Part shown: positions 28,657-38,142 of the stretch, piece by piece
Position numbering within the stretch: the first letter of the stretch is position 1
Layout of the letters: each line of letters starts with the position of its first letter
Assembly (NCBI RefSeq): GCF_003028855.1
Contig: NZ_CP028324.1
Span: 5,890,001 to 5,954,000, forward strand
Length of the DNA: 64,000 nt
DNA from: Pseudoduganella armeniaca
GTDB lineage: Bacteria > Pseudomonadota > Gammaproteobacteria > Burkholderiales > Burkholderiaceae_D
Direction: 5' to 3'
Position numbers and translations under genes: made by a program
Notes under the pieces: generated by a model
The model's database searches: none
What the model was told of the DNA's origin: nothing
What the model saw: only the letters and a program-made list of their open reading frames with translations

Positions 28657-30462
28657 TTAGCCAGCCACCTTCGGCTCGGCCGCGCGCAGGCGGATGTGCA
28701 GCTCGCGCAGCTGCTTCTCGTCCACTTCCGACGGTGCGTGCGTCAGCAGATCCTGCGCGCGCTGCGTTTTCGGGAACGCGATCACGTCGCGGATCGAGTC
28801 CGACTTCGTCATCAGCGTCACGATACGGTCCAGGCCGAATGCCAGGCCGCCGTGCGGTGGCGCGCCGTACTGCAGCGCGTCCAGCAGGAAGCCGAACTTC
28901 AGGCGCGCTTCTTCGGCGCCGATCTTCAGTGCGCGGAACACTTTCGATTGCACTTCCTCGCGGTGGATACGGATCGAGCCGCCGCCCAGTTCCCAACCGT
29001 TCAGGACCATGTCATAGGCCTTGGCGATGCAGGCGCCCGGATTGGTTTCCAGCATGTCCTCGTGGCCGTCCTTCGGTGCCGTGAACGGGTGGTGCGTGGC
29101 GGTCCAGCGGTCGTCTTCCTCGTCGTATTCGAACATCGGGAAGTCGATGACCCACAGCGGTGCCCAGACGTCGTCGAACAGCCCGTTCTTCTTGCCGAAC
29201 TCGCTGTGGCCGATCTTCACGCGCAGCGCGCCGATGGCGTCGTTGACGACCTTGGCCTTGTCCGCGCCGAAGAAGATCAGGTCGCCGTCTTCGGCACCCG
29301 TCAGTTCCAGGATCTTGGCCAGGGCTTCGTCGTTGATGTTCTTGACGATCGGCGACTGCAGGCCGTCACGGCCCTTGGCCTTCTCGTTGACCTTGATGTA
29401 GGCCAGGCCCTTGGCGCCGTAGATGGCGACGAACTGGGTGTACGCGTCGATTTCCGAACGCGGCATGTCGGCGCCCTTCGGCACGCGCATGCCGACCACG
29501 CGGCCGTTCGGCAGGTTGGCGGCGGCGGAGAACACCTTGAAGTCGACGTTCTTCATCACTTCGGTCAGTTCCGTGAACTGCAGCTTGACGCGCATGTCCG
29601 GTTTGTCCGAACCGTACAGGCCCATCGCTTCGGAGAAGTTCATCACCGGGAACGGGTTCGGCAGGTCGATCGACAGCGTGTTCTTGAACACCTTGCGGAT
29701 CATGTCCTCGAACAGGTCGCGGATTTCCTGTTCGTTCAGGAACGAAGTTTCGCAGTCGATCTGGGTGAATTCAGGCTGGCGGTCGGCGCGCAGGTCTTCG
29801 TCGCGGAAGCACTTGGTGATCTGGTAGTAACGGTCGAAGTTGGCGACCATCAGCAGCTGCTTGAACAGCTGCGGCGACTGCGGCAGCGCGAAGAACTGGC
29901 CCGCGTTGACGCGCGACGGCACCAGGTAGTCGCGCGCGCCTTCCGGCGTGGACTTGGTCAGGGTCGGCGTTTCGATGTCGATGAAGCCCAGCTCGTCCAG
30001 GTACTTGCGCACTTCCATCGTCACCTTGTAGCGCAGGCGCAGGTTGTTCTGCATCTGCGGACGGCGCAGGTCCAGCACGCGGTGCGTCAGGCGGGTGGTT
30101 TCGGACAGGTTGTCGTCGTCCAGCTGGAACGGCACGGCCACGGACGGGTTCAGCACTTCCAGCTGCGAGCAGATCACTTCGATCTTGCCCGACTTCAGGT
30201 TGTTGTTGACGGTACCGGCCAGGCGGTCCTTGACGGTGCCCGTGATGCGCAGGCAGAACTCGTTACGTACGGCTTCGGCGGCCTTGAAGACTTCGGCCTG
30301 CTCCGGATTGCAGACGATCTGAACCAGGCCTTCGCGGTCGCGCAGGTCGATGAAGATCACGCCGCCGTGGTCGCGGCGACGGTGCACCCAGCCGCACAGG
30401 CTGACGGTTTGGCCCAGCAGTGCTTCAGTGACGAGGCCGCAGTAGTGAGTACGCATAGACAT
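28657..30462 (-). CDS. aspS: Aspartyl-tRNA synthetase
   Basis: 601 residues starting [11 protein letters not shown]-terminal OB fold (about 1-105, [19 protein letters not shown]), class II motif 2 region [19 protein letters not shown], bacterial GAD insertion (about 280-420) and motif 3 [10 protein letters not shown]. It charges tRNA-Asp, and in bacteria lacking AsnRS often tRNA-Asn too. It follows DUF502 by 46 bases in the conserved fmdB-DUF502-aspS operon. Confidence 0.97.
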   Translation of the reverse strand: MSMRTHYCGLVTEALLGQTVSLCGWVHRRRDHGGVIFIDLRDREGLVQIVCNPEQAEVFKAAEAVRNEFCLRITGTVKDRLAGTVNNNLKSGKIEVICSQLEVLNPSVAVPFQLDDDNLSETTRLTHRVLDLRRPQMQNNLRLRYKVTMEVRKYLDELGFIDIETPTLTKSTPEGARDYLVPSRVNAGQFFALPQSPQLFKQLLMVANFDRYYQITKCFRDEDLRADRQPEFTQIDCETSFLNEQEIRDLFEDMIRKVFKNTLSIDLPNPFPVMNFSEAMGLYGSDKPDMRVKLQFTELTEVMKNVDFKVFSAAANLPNGRVVGMRVPKGADMPRSEIDAYTQFVAIYGAKGLAYIKVNEKAKGRDGLQSPIVKNINDEALAKILELTGAEDGDLIFFGADKAKVVNDAIGALRVKIGHSEFGKKNGLFDDVWAPLWVIDFPMFEYDEEDDRWTATHHPFTAPKDGHEDMLETNPGACIAKAYDMVLNGWELGGGSIRIHREEVQSKVFRALKIGAEEARLKFGFLLDALQYGAPPHGGLAFGLDRIVTLMTKSDSIRDVIAFPKTQRAQDLLTHAPSEVDEKQLRELHIRLRAAEPKVAG

Positions 30463-30508
30463 GGTTAATTCTCGGTTCAGGTTAAGTTCGTTAATTCAGT
30501 CGAAAGCG

Positions 30509-31105
30509 TCAGTCGGGAGCGACGACGCCCATCGACACAATGTACTTCAAGGCGGCATCCACGGTCATGTCGAGTTCGACGACCTGCGAGCGCGCCATCA
30601 TCAGGAAAAAGCCGGAAGTCGGGTTCGGCGTCGTCGGCACGTACACGCTGACGTAGTCGCCCACCAGATGGTTCTTGACGTCGCCGCCGGGCGTGCCCGT
30701 CAGGAACGCGATCGTGTACGAGTTCGCGTGCGGGTACGGGATCAGCACGGCCTTGCGGAAAGCGTTGCCGGAGGACGAGAACAGCGTATCCGACACCTGC
30801 TTGACGCTGCCGTACAGCGAGCTGACCACGGGAATCCGGTGCAGCAGCTTTTCCCACAGGCGGACGATGTAGTTGCCGATCAGGTTGTTGGCCAGCAGGC
30901 CGACGAGGAACACGATCAGGATGGTCAGGATCGTGCCCAGGCCGGGGATGTCGAAGCCGACCAGGGTACGGGGCTGCCACCGCTCCGGCACGAACAGCAG
31001 CGACTGGTCCATCGTGCTGATGATGATGTTCAGCACCCACAGCGTGATCGCCAGGGGGACGAGGATCAGCAGGCCGGTAATGAAGTATTTACGTATCGTG
31101 TTCAT
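30509..31105 (-). CDS. DUF502 family membrane protein
   Basis: 198 residues. Two N-terminal membrane segments (about 8-32 and 60-82) precede a soluble domain containing IPVVSSLYGSVKQVSDTLFS, typical of DUF502. Function unknown; it is regularly found between fmdB and aspS in betaproteobacteria, as here (12 and 46 bases of spacing). Confidence 0.88.
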   Translation of the reverse strand: MNTIRKYFITGLLILVPLAITLWVLNIIISTMDQSLLFVPERWQPRTLVGFDIPGLGTILTILIVFLVGLLANNLIGNYIVRLWEKLLHRIPVVSSLYGSVKQVSDTLFSSSGNAFRKAVLIPYPHANSYTIAFLTGTPGGDVKNHLVGDYVSVYVPTTPNPTSGFFLMMARSQVVELDMTVDAALKYIVSMGVVAPD

Positions 31106-31117
31106 TGGTCCTGGGGA

Positions 31118-31423
31118 TTACTTCGTGTCGCCGCCGGAGGGCGTCGTCGTCGCGGCCGGTGCCGGGGTGGCCGGCTTGGCGTCGCTGGCGGGCGCGGCAG
31201 GCGCATCCGTCTTCGCGGCCACGCCGGTGGCTGGCGCATTGCCGCCACGGAAATCGGTCACGTACCAGCCGGTGCCCTTCAATTGGAAGCCGGCAGCCGT
31301 CAACTGTTTCTTGAAGGTCGATTTGCCGCAAGCAGGGCACTCGGTCAGCTGCGGGTCGGAAATCTTCTGCAGCACGTCCTTGGCAAAGCCACATTCCTCG
31401 CAGCGGTAGGCGTAGATAGGCAT
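31118..31423 (-). CDS. FmdB-family zinc-ribbon regulatory protein
   Basis: 101 residues. An N-terminal zinc ribbon starts MPIYAYRCEECGFAKD and has the second knuckle CPACGKS. After residue 45 a low-complexity Ala/Pro/Thr tail follows. FmdB-type putative regulatory proteins are small DNA-binding-like zinc ribbons of uncertain role. First gene of the aspS operon; a TATAAT on the minus strand at 31462-31457 is a likely -10. Confidence 0.88.
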   Translation of the reverse strand: MPIYAYRCEECGFAKDVLQKISDPQLTECPACGKSTFKKQLTAAGFQLKGTGWYVTDFRGGNAPATGVAAKTDAPAAPASDAKPATPAPAATTTPSGGDTK

Positions 31424-31431
31424 TCGTTACT

Positions 31432-31476
31432 CCGCAAAAATCGTCAAAAACCCTGAATTATAAAGCTTTTTTGCGG
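31432..31476 (-). promoter_or_regulatory. fmdB-aspS promoter region with 9-bp inverted repeat
   Basis: CCGCAAAAA (31432-31440) and TTTTTGCGG (31468-31476) are perfect complements flanking the predicted -10 (TATAAT, minus strand 31462-31457). It could form a leader hairpin or an operator for the operon. Confidence 0.4.
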
Positions 31477-31506
31477 GGATAAGACATAACCACCCAAAAC
31501 CTGAGG

Positions 31507-31537
31507 GCCGGGGTCAGACCCGGCGGGTCCGACCCCA
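31507..31537. repeat. GGGTCAGACCC-type hairpin
   Basis: GGGGTCAGACCC followed by GGC and GGGTCCGACCCC makes a near-perfect palindrome with one mismatch. Same core as the element at 49993-50019. Confidence 0.8.
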
Positions 31538-31577
31538 GTTTTTGGTTTTGGGTAAAGGATGCGCAAGCGGCCTGTTG

Positions 31578-31604
31578 AAAAATCCGGGACTGTCCCGGAT
31601 TTTT
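31578..31604 (-). terminator. Palindromic terminator after the methyltransferase gene
   Basis: AAAAATCCGGGAC-T-GTCCCGGATTTTT is a perfect 13-bp stem with a single central base, starting 1 base past the stop codon. On the minus strand the arm ends in five Ts, so it should end the ubiJ-ubiB-methyltransferase transcript. Its core GGGACTGTCCC matches the window's repeat family. Confidence 0.75.
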
Positions 31605-31605
31605 C

Positions 31606-32238
31606 CTAGCGGCGGCGCCACTCCAGCCAGCGCTCGCGGCCCTGGAAGACCGGCAGCGAGTCCTTCACGGCTTCGTCCGCTTCCAGCTCGAAGTGCGGCG
31701 CCAGCAGTGCGTCCAGCTGGGCGCGCTCGATGCCGAACGGCGGACCTTTCGGCGTTTCACCCAGGAAGAAGTAGCCGGCCAGCAGGCCGCCGCGTGGCAG
31801 CAATTGCGCCCAGCGCTCGGCCACCTGCGGCCACATGTCCGGCGGCAGCGCGCACAGGAAGGCGCGCTCGTAGATCACGTCCAGGGGCCGCGGCGGCTGG
31901 TACGCGAAGAAGTCGGCCTGCACGATGCGCTCCGGCCAGCGCTTGACGACGTGCCGGGCCCGCTCCACCGCGGCCGGCGAAAAGTCGATCGCCGTGGCAT
32001 CCCAGCCCGCTTCGCACATCAGGTCCAGCTCGTAGGCGGACCCGCAGCCGGGGATCAGGGCGACGGGCGGTACCACCGTCGCGTCCGCCGCCGCGTCGCG
32101 CTCGGCGACCAGGTGGCGCAGGCGCTCGGGAATGCCGCCCTTGTCCCATGGCATGAAGCGCTGGGTGAAACGCTCGTCCCAGAACGCGGCTTGCAGGGGA
32201 TCGCGGCTGTCGAAATTGGGGTTGGCAGGCTCGGCCAT
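31606..32238 (-). CDS. TPMT-family SAM-dependent methyltransferase
   Basis: 210 residues from [14 protein letters not shown]. Features are FWDERFTQRFMPWDKGG at the N-terminus, SAM motif LIPGCGSAYELDLM, and YERAFLCALPPDMWPQ, which are hallmarks of the thiopurine/thiol methyltransferase family. Bacterial members methylate small thiols, selenium or tellurium compounds. Its start overlaps the ubiB stop (ATGA), so it is co-transcribed with ubiquinone genes without an obvious role in that pathway. Confidence 0.87.
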   Translation of the reverse strand: MAEPANPNFDSRDPLQAAFWDERFTQRFMPWDKGGIPERLRHLVAERDAAADATVVPPVALIPGCGSAYELDLMCEAGWDATAIDFSPAAVERARHVVKRWPERIVQADFFAYQPPRPLDVIYERAFLCALPPDMWPQVAERWAQLLPRGGLLAGYFFLGETPKGPPFGIERAQLDALLAPHFELEADEAVKDSLPVFQGRERWLEWRRR

Positions 32239-33806
32239 CACATCGCTCCTTGCCAGCGCAGCCAGGCTTGCAGGCCCACCGCGCCGGCGACAAACGCACC
32301 GACAAAGAACACAAAGAAACTGAGCAGACGATTGGTGCGGCGCTGCTCCTCGGCCAGCTGCCGCAACAGGTCGTTGGTATGCGGATCGCGGTCGCTGATC
32401 GCCATCAGCGCCTGCTGCGTCAGGCGCGGCAGGGTCGGCAGGATGTGCGAGTAGCGCGGCGCTTCCGCCTTCAGGCGGTCCAGCAGCCCGCGCCAGCCCA
32501 CCTGCTCGGACACCCAGCGCTCCAGGTGCGGCTTGGCCGTCTTCCACAGGTCCAGCTCGGGGTCGAGCACGCGGCCCATGCCCTCGATGTTCAGCAAGGT
32601 CTTCTGCAGCAGCACCAGCTGCGGCTGCACTTCCACGTTGAAGCGGCGCGACGTCTGGAACAGGCGCAGCAGGATCTGGCCGAAGGAGATGTCCTTCAGC
32701 GGCCGGTCGAAGATCGGTTCGCAGCAAGCCCGCACGGCTGCTTCCAGCTCGTCGACACGGGTGTTCTTCGGTGCCCAGCCCGATTCGATGTGGGCCTCGG
32801 CCACGCGCTTGTAGTCGCGCCGGAAGAAGGCAAGGAAGTTTTGGGACAGGTAATCCTTGTCGTAGTCGTTCAAGGTGCCGACGATGCCGAAGTCCAGCGC
32901 GATGTAGCGCCCGAACGTGGCCGGGTCGATCGACACGAGGATGTTCCCGGGGTGCATGTCGGCATGGAAGAAGCCGTCGCGGAACACCTGGGTGAAGAAG
33001 ATCTCGACGCCGTCGCTGCCCAGCTTTTTGAGGTCCACGCCGGCCTCGACCAGGCGGTCGATCTGCGACACAGGTATGCCGTGCATCCGCTCCATCGTGA
33101 TGACGTTGCTGGAGCAGTAGTCCCAGAACATCTCCGGCACCATCAGGAGGTTCGAATCGGCGAAGTTGCGGCGCAGCTGGGCCGCGTTGGCGGCCTCGCG
33201 CATCAGGTCCAGCTCGTCGTGCAGGTACTTGTCGAACTCGGCAACCACTTCCTTCATCTTCAATCGCTTGCTGTCGCGCCACAGGCGGTTGATCCAGTCG
33301 GCGGCCAGGTTCATCAGCGCCACGTCCTCGTCGATCAGCTTCTTCATGCCGGGCCGCAGTACCTTGACTGCCACCTGCGTGCCGTCCGGCAGCGCGGCGA
33401 AGTGCACCTGGGCGATCGACGCGGATGCCACCGGGATGCGTTCGAAGCGGGCGAACAGCTGGTCGGGATGGGCGCCCAGCGAACGCTCGATCTGGGCGAC
33501 GGCCAGGTCGGAGTCGAACGGCGGCACCCGGTCCTGCAGCTTGGACAGCTCGATCACGATGTCAGCAGGGATCAGGTCGCTGCGGGTGGACAGCACCTGG
33601 CCCAGCTTGACGAAGATTGGGCCCAGCTCTTCCAGCGCCAGGCGCAGGCGCACGGCGCGCGGGCTGGACAGGTCGCGCCAGAAAAAGGCCGTATCGATAA
33701 AGCGGTTGATGCCGGGCTTGTCGAAGCCCGAAATCGCGATCTCGTCGAGGCCATATTTGACGAGGACGCGCAAAATCTTGAGCAGGCGAAGAAATTTCAG
33801 GATCAT
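32238..33806 (-). CDS. ubiB: Ubiquinone biosynthesis ATPase/kinase-like UbiB
   Basis: 522 residues. The atypical-kinase signature KxGQ is present in [16 protein letters not shown], with the Ala-rich loop [11 protein letters not shown], catalytic [12 protein letters not shown] and the DFG-like ALDFGIVG. One or two C-terminal membrane segments (about 495-520) anchor it. UbiB is an ATPase needed for ubiquinone assembly and works with UbiJ/UbiK. It overlaps ubiJ by 4 bases. Confidence 0.95.
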   Translation of the reverse strand: MILKFLRLLKILRVLVKYGLDEIAISGFDKPGINRFIDTAFFWRDLSSPRAVRLRLALEELGPIFVKLGQVLSTRSDLIPADIVIELSKLQDRVPPFDSDLAVAQIERSLGAHPDQLFARFERIPVASASIAQVHFAALPDGTQVAVKVLRPGMKKLIDEDVALMNLAADWINRLWRDSKRLKMKEVVAEFDKYLHDELDLMREAANAAQLRRNFADSNLLMVPEMFWDYCSSNVITMERMHGIPVSQIDRLVEAGVDLKKLGSDGVEIFFTQVFRDGFFHADMHPGNILVSIDPATFGRYIALDFGIVGTLNDYDKDYLSQNFLAFFRRDYKRVAEAHIESGWAPKNTRVDELEAAVRACCEPIFDRPLKDISFGQILLRLFQTSRRFNVEVQPQLVLLQKTLLNIEGMGRVLDPELDLWKTAKPHLERWVSEQVGWRGLLDRLKAEAPRYSHILPTLPRLTQQALMAISDRDPHTNDLLRQLAEEQRRTNRLLSFFVFFVGAFVAGAVGLQAWLRWQGAM

Positions 33807-34492
33807 CGAGTTTCCGTGTCGGGGGTGGTGCCGGCAGGCGCCTTGGCGGCCTGGCGTCGTGCGTATTGCTGTTCCAGCTTTTCCAGCCGCTTGATGGCAC
33901 GCTCGACGTCGTCACGCAAACGCGTGACACCGGTGGCGAACTCCTCGGTCACGGCCGGCCGCACCAGCAAGGGCTGCTCCTCCAGGAAATACTCGGCCAC
34001 GTTTTCGGTCAGCTTGCGCTGGCCCGTCTGCAGCGACGCCAGCGCCGACTTCGCGCCGGACACCACGCGCACGGCGGCGATCGGTCCGACCAGCTTTTCC
34101 AGGTCGTGCTCGGCTTCCCAGCGCAGCGACTGCGACAGGCGCGAGATCGCGTTGGCGAACTCCGCGTCGCCTTCGATCTGGACATAGGAAAAAGCCCGTT
34201 CGCGGTTCTGCGCGATCAGCGGCAGGTCGGACAGTTTCAGCCGGATCGTGACGGCCGGCACGACGTCGTTTGACGCGGCCTGCACCATGCCATCGGCCGC
34301 GACCATCAGGCGCAGCTCGACGGGCGACGCATCGATGCGCGCGACCTTGCCGGCATACTGTTTCAGTTCGGCGCGCGCCCAGTCCTCCTGCGCCAGCAGG
34401 TGGTTGATCGTGGCCGCGGCCGGCATCGACAGGGTCGGCAGGCCGGGCAGCTGCCCCGGAAAAGGCAGCAAGGCAAACAAGTTGGGAAGCAT
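33803..34492 (-). CDS. ubiJ: Ubiquinone biosynthesis accessory factor UbiJ (SCP2 domain)
   Basis: 229 residues from [13 protein letters not shown]. An SCP2 lipid-binding domain (about 25-125) is followed by a helical tail ending in a coiled coil, [20 protein letters not shown]. UbiJ holds ubiquinone intermediates for the hydroxylases and works with UbiK. The start has no clear Shine-Dalgarno and lies only about 12 bases after the T-run of a terminator-like hairpin, so either a downstream Met is used or expression is attenuated. Confidence 0.85.
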   Translation of the reverse strand: MLPNLFALLPFPGQLPGLPTLSMPAAATINHLLAQEDWARAELKQYAGKVARIDASPVELRLMVAADGMVQAASNDVVPAVTIRLKLSDLPLIAQNRERAFSYVQIEGDAEFANAISRLSQSLRWEAEHDLEKLVGPIAAVRVVSGAKSALASLQTGQRKLTENVAEYFLEEQPLLVRPAVTEEFATGVTRLRDDVERAIKRLEKLEQQYARRQAAKAPAGTTPDTETR

Positions 34493-34503
34493 ATCGGGAG
34501 CCC

Positions 34504-34538
34504 AAAAAACAAAACCGCCCTGGAAAATCCCGGGCGGT
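34504..34538 (-). terminator. Terminator/attenuator between tim44-like gene and ubiJ
   Basis: On the minus strand ACCGCCC, an 11-base loop and GGGCGGT form a 7-bp stem followed by TTTGTTTTTT. It should end the ubiE-tim44 transcript, yet it abuts the ubiJ start. Confidence 0.8.
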
Positions 34539-34602
34539 CTTGATCTTACCAGTTTGCAGGAGTTTAACCCTGCACAAAGAGCACTTTCGTGGGTCGGCTC
34601 CG

Positions 34603-35592
34603 TCAGGCGACCTGCTGGATACCGCCCAGCAGCCAGCCCGCATTGCCTTGCACCGGCTTGACCAGGTTCCACACTTCGTGGAACGGCTCGGCCAGGGCGT
34701 CCGGCGCCGGCTTGATCTGGCCGCGGAATTCCACGCTGGCCAGGTAGTCGGTGCCGTTGTTCTCGATGCCGAGCAGCTCGGCATCGATGTGCACCACGTC
34801 CGTGTAGTCGGCCTTGCCGCCGCGCTCGGCGATCTGCAGCTTCAGCTCGGCAAACACTTCCGGCGTGGTGAACTCGCGGATGTCCGCCACGTCACCCTTG
34901 TCCCAGGCCGCTTGCAGGCGGATGAAATTGCCCTTGGCGTGACGCAGGAAGCTTTCCGTGTCGAAGTCCGCCGGCACGCCCCATGGGGTGTGGGCCGGGG
35001 CCGGCTTGCTCAGGTCGATGCCCGACGATACCGGCTGGTACGACGCTGGCTGCAAGCCGGAACCGATCTCGGGCGTCGCGACACCCCGGCTGACCGGCGT
35101 GTCGAAACTCTTGTTGTTGCCCAGACCGGCGCCGCCGAAGCCGCTGCTGGCGCCCGTGCCGCTGTAGCCGGCCATGGCGGGACGTCCGCCCTGCGCGCGG
35201 CCGCGGATCAGGCGCCAGACCAGGAAGATCGCACCGGCAATCAGGGCGAACGTCAGGATCGTGCCGATGGCGCTGGCCATCGCGCCGCCCAGGCCGAAGT
35301 GCGACAGCAGCGCGCCCAGGCCCAGGCCCAGCAAGGCGCCACCGAGGATGCCTTTCCATGGGCTAGGCCGCGGCGGCGTCATGCCAGGCGTCGGTGCCGG
35401 CGTCGCGGCCGGGCGGTTGACGCCCTGCTGCGGCGTGGCGGCAGGTGCCGGCCGGGGCGCCATCTGCTTGACGCTTTGCGACTGGCGGCCGATGGAACGG
35501 CCGCCGCCCATCGGGCGCGCCGCCAGCTCGGCCATCATGGTCAGGGCCGACAGCGCGATGGTCGCGCCGATCAGGAATTTTTTCAGTTTCAT
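34603..35592 (-). CDS. Tim44-like domain membrane protein
   Basis: 329 residues. An N-terminal signal or membrane segment (LIGATIALSALTMMAEL) is followed by a Pro/Gly-rich linker, two hydrophobic stretches (about 95-145, GILGGALLGLGLGALLS and IGTILTFALIAGAIFLVW) and a C-terminal Tim44-like domain from about residue 200 (TESFLRHAKGNFIRLQAAWD). Bacterial homologs have no settled function. It sits 9 bases after ubiE, as is common in betaproteobacteria. Confidence 0.87.
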   Translation of the reverse strand: MKLKKFLIGATIALSALTMMAELAARPMGGGRSIGRQSQSVKQMAPRPAPAATPQQGVNRPAATPAPTPGMTPPRPSPWKGILGGALLGLGLGALLSHFGLGGAMASAIGTILTFALIAGAIFLVWRLIRGRAQGGRPAMAGYSGTGASSGFGGAGLGNNKSFDTPVSRGVATPEIGSGLQPASYQPVSSGIDLSKPAPAHTPWGVPADFDTESFLRHAKGNFIRLQAAWDKGDVADIREFTTPEVFAELKLQIAERGGKADYTDVVHIDAELLGIENNGTDYLASVEFRGQIKPAPDALAEPFHEVWNLVKPVQGNAGWLLGGIQQVA

Positions 35593-35601
35593 GGCATTTC
35601 C

Positions 35602-36336
35602 TTACAGTTTGATGCCGGTGTGCAGCGCAGCCACGCCGGCCGTCAGGTTGTAATACTGGACGCGCTCCAGCCCTGCCGCCTGCATCATCGTCTTCAGGGT
35701 TTCCTGATCGGGATGCATGCGGATCGATTCGGCCAGATAACGGTAACTCTCGGCATCGCCGGCGATTTTCTGTCCGAGCCACGGTAACACGGAGAACGAA
35801 TACAGGTCGTACGGCTTCTGCAAGGGGTCCGCGACCTTCGAGAATTCCAGCACCAGCAATTTGCCGCCCGGCTTCAATACGCGCCGCATTTCCGACAGCG
35901 CCACGTCCTTGTGCGTCATGTTGCGCAGGCCGAAGGCGACACTGACGCGGTCGAAATAATTGTTCGGGAACGGCAGCTTTTCCGCATCGCACAACAAGGT
36001 GGGGGTGACAAGGCCGCGATTCAAGAGCCGGTCGCGGCCCACGCGCAGCATCGACTCGTTAATATCGGTCAGCCATACCTCGCCCGTCGGCCCGGCCTGC
36101 TTGGCAAACGCCTTGGCCAGGTCGCCCGTGCCGCCCGCGATGTCCAGCACCTTGAAGCCAGGCCGCACGCCCGCGTTGGCGATGGTGAACGTTTTCCAGA
36201 GGCGGTGCAGGCCGCCGGACATCAGGTCGTTCATCACATCGTACTTGGCGGCGACGGAATGGAAGACCTTGGCAACTTCCTTGACTTTCTCGTCTTCGTT
36301 GACGGTCTTGTAGCCGAAATGGGTGGTGTTGGTCAT
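35602..36336 (-). CDS. ubiE: Ubiquinone/menaquinone C-methyltransferase
   Basis: 244 residues from [17 protein letters not shown]. Motifs [42 protein letters not shown] and [13 protein letters not shown] are the UbiE hallmarks. It C-methylates the benzoquinol (or naphthoquinol) ring with SAM. No strong Shine-Dalgarno is seen. First gene of ubiE-tim44. Confidence 0.96.
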   Translation of the reverse strand: MTNTTHFGYKTVNEDEKVKEVAKVFHSVAAKYDVMNDLMSGGLHRLWKTFTIANAGVRPGFKVLDIAGGTGDLAKAFAKQAGPTGEVWLTDINESMLRVGRDRLLNRGLVTPTLLCDAEKLPFPNNYFDRVSVAFGLRNMTHKDVALSEMRRVLKPGGKLLVLEFSKVADPLQKPYDLYSFSVLPWLGQKIAGDAESYRYLAESIRMHPDQETLKTMMQAAGLERVQYYNLTAGVAALHTGIKL

Positions 36337-36531
36337 GGTGAGGGGGCCTGTTGAACTGACAGCATTATACAAGCGCTACCGTCCCACCCCGCCATCTTGC
36401 CGATTCCTGCGAAATCGCTTGACTTATTTGCAATTTGCAGCATTTCTTCAAAAATCTGTCAACCGGCCTCCGCAACGCTGCGTTAAGTGATCAGTCAGGC
36501 CCAACGGCCAAGTCAACAACGGAGGAACACC

Positions 36532-36786
36532 ATGCAAGTTCAACATCAACTCCCGAAGGATATCTATTTCCCGGAGATCGATGAGGCAACCCGCCAGATG
36601 ATCGACGCCACCGACGCGCAAGCCCGCCGCGCGCAGGCCGACAAGGTCCCGGCTCCGATGCCGTTCAATGCAGAAGCCATCCGCACCCTGCCGCCGGCAG
36701 CCCGCGCCGCCTTCCGTTACATCTGGGAACGCGAGCAGCGCCGCTACGAAGAGTTCATGCTGAACAACCGCGCCGCCGCGAACTAA
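36532..36786 (+). CDS. Small conserved-looking hypothetical protein
   Basis: 84 residues, soluble and mostly helical, with a basic/aromatic end IWEREQRRYEEFMLNN. A strong GGAGG at 36521-36525 and the usual base composition support a real gene. I do not recognise the family. It stands alone, divergent from ubiE, and is followed directly by two palindromic repeats. Confidence 0.75.
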   Translation: MQVQHQLPKDIYFPEIDEATRQMIDATDAQARRAQADKVPAPMPFNAEAIRTLPPAARAAFRYIWEREQRRYEEFMLNNRAAAN

Positions 36787-36793
36787 GTGTAAA

Positions 36794-36832
36794 TTGCCAG
36801 AAAAATGGGGACAGACCCCATTTTTCTGGCAA
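36794..36832. repeat. GGGGACAGACCCC hairpin with long unique arms
   Basis: Arms TTGCCAGAAAAATGGGG and CCCCATTTTTCTGGCAA pair perfectly (17 bp) around ACAGA. It follows the small gene by 8 bases and probably acts as a terminator in both directions with its neighbour. Confidence 0.85.
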
Positions 36833-36841
36833 CAAGGTTCG

Positions 36842-36870
36842 GAACATTCCGGGACAGTCCCGGAATGTTC
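36842..36870. repeat. GGGACAGTCCC hairpin
   Basis: Arms GAACATTCCGGGA and TCCCGGAATGTTC (13 bp) enclose CAG. It lies 9 bases after the previous hairpin and 3 bases before the monooxygenase stop codon, between convergent genes. Confidence 0.85.
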
Positions 36871-36873
36871 TGG

Positions 36874-38142
36874 TTACAGCTTCAGGTGGCCGCGCAGCGT
36901 CGTGCTGTCGTAGGCTTTGCGGAACAGGCCGCGCCGTTGCAGCTCCGGCACCACCAGCTCCAGCAAGTCGTCCAGGCCGCCCGGTAGTGTCGGCGGCATC
37001 AGGTTGAAGCCGTCCGCCGCCTCGTTCTCGAACCACAGCTGCATCTGGTCCGCCACCTGCGCTGCCGTGCCGACCACCGTCAGGTGGCCCCGGCCACCAG
37101 CAATGCGCTCATAGAGTTGCCTTATCGTCAGGTTTTCCCCTTGTGCAAGTTGGGTCAGCAAGTGCTGCCGGCTGCGCTGGCCGTCCGCCGTTTCCGGCAG
37201 TGCCGGCAGCGGGCCGTCGAGCGGATAGCCTGACAGGTCGAAGTTGCCGATCATCCGGCCCAGCAGCGCCAGTCCGGCCTGCGGTTCGATCAGTTCCTGC
37301 AGGGCAGCGAACTTATCCTGCGCCTCCCCTTCGGTTCTGCCCACCACGGCAAAAATCCCTGGGGTGATGCGCAGGCTGTCCGGCGCGCGCCCATGCCGGG
37401 TTACACGTTCTTTCATGTCGCGATAAAACGCCTGCGCGGCCGCCAGCGACGGCTGCGCCGTGAACACGACGTCCGCTGTGGCTGCCGCCAGCGCGCGCCC
37501 CGGTTCGGAACTGCCGGCCTGCACGACGAGCGGCCGGCCCTGCGGGCTGGGCGGCACGTTCAGCGGACCGGCCACGCGGAAGTGCTCGCCCTGGTGATCC
37601 AGCTTACGGACATGAGCCGGGTCGAGCAGCTTGCCGGCCGCCTTGTCGTTGGCGAACGCGCCCTCCTCCCAGCTGTTCCACAGGCCGTCGACAACTTGAT
37701 AAAACTCGTGCGCGCGAGCATAGCGCTGACCGTGTTCGACGTGACGGTCACGACCGAAATTGGCCGCTTCCGCCGCGTTGTCGGAGGTGACCAGGTTCCA
37801 GCCCGCGCGCCCGTTCGAGATGCTGTCCAGCGAGGCGAACAGCCGCGCCACGTGGTACGGCTCGTTGTACGTGGTCGTCGCGGTCGCGATCAGGCCGATG
37901 CGCTCCGTCACCGCCGCCAGCGCGGACAGCAAGGTGACCGGCTCCAGCGACGGCGCACCGGTCAGCGCCACGCTGTCGGCGAAGAACACGGCATCCAGCG
38001 CGGCCCGCTCGGCCTTTTGCACCAGCGCGCGATACACGGCGAACGGCGGCGCTGCCAGGTCCGTATCCGGATGGCGCCACGCGGCCACGTGGTGGCCATG
38101 GCGCAGTAGGAAGGCGCACAGGCTCATTTGACGGATCGCCAT
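36874..38142 (-). CDS. FMN-dependent monooxygenase of the NtaA/SnaA/DszA family
   Basis: 422 residues from MAIRQMSLCAFLL. A luciferase-like TIM-barrel protein with the family pattern AFFADS-like VFFADSVAL, TERIGLIATATTTYNEPYH, GRAGWNLVTS and PQGRPLVVQAGSSEPGR. Two-component enzymes of this group use reduced FMN to oxidise substrates such as nitrilotriacetate, pristinamycin precursors or dibenzothiophene sulfone, and many relatives serve sulfur scavenging. Its start overlaps the stop of a TonB-dependent receptor gene by 4 bases. With the LacI regulator and a sulfonate-type binding protein nearby, an organosulfur substrate is likely. Confidence 0.85.
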   Translation of the reverse strand: MAIRQMSLCAFLLRHGHHVAAWRHPDTDLAAPPFAVYRALVQKAERAALDAVFFADSVALTGAPSLEPVTLLSALAAVTERIGLIATATTTYNEPYHVARLFASLDSISNGRAGWNLVTSDNAAEAANFGRDRHVEHGQRYARAHEFYQVVDGLWNSWEEGAFANDKAAGKLLDPAHVRKLDHQGEHFRVAGPLNVPPSPQGRPLVVQAGSSEPGRALAAATADVVFTAQPSLAAAQAFYRDMKERVTRHGRAPDSLRITPGIFAVVGRTEGEAQDKFAALQELIEPQAGLALLGRMIGNFDLSGYPLDGPLPALPETADGQRSRQHLLTQLAQGENLTIRQLYERIAGGRGHLTVVGTAAQVADQMQLWFENEAADGFNLMPPTLPGGLDDLLELVVPELQRRGLFRKAYDSTTLRGHLKL

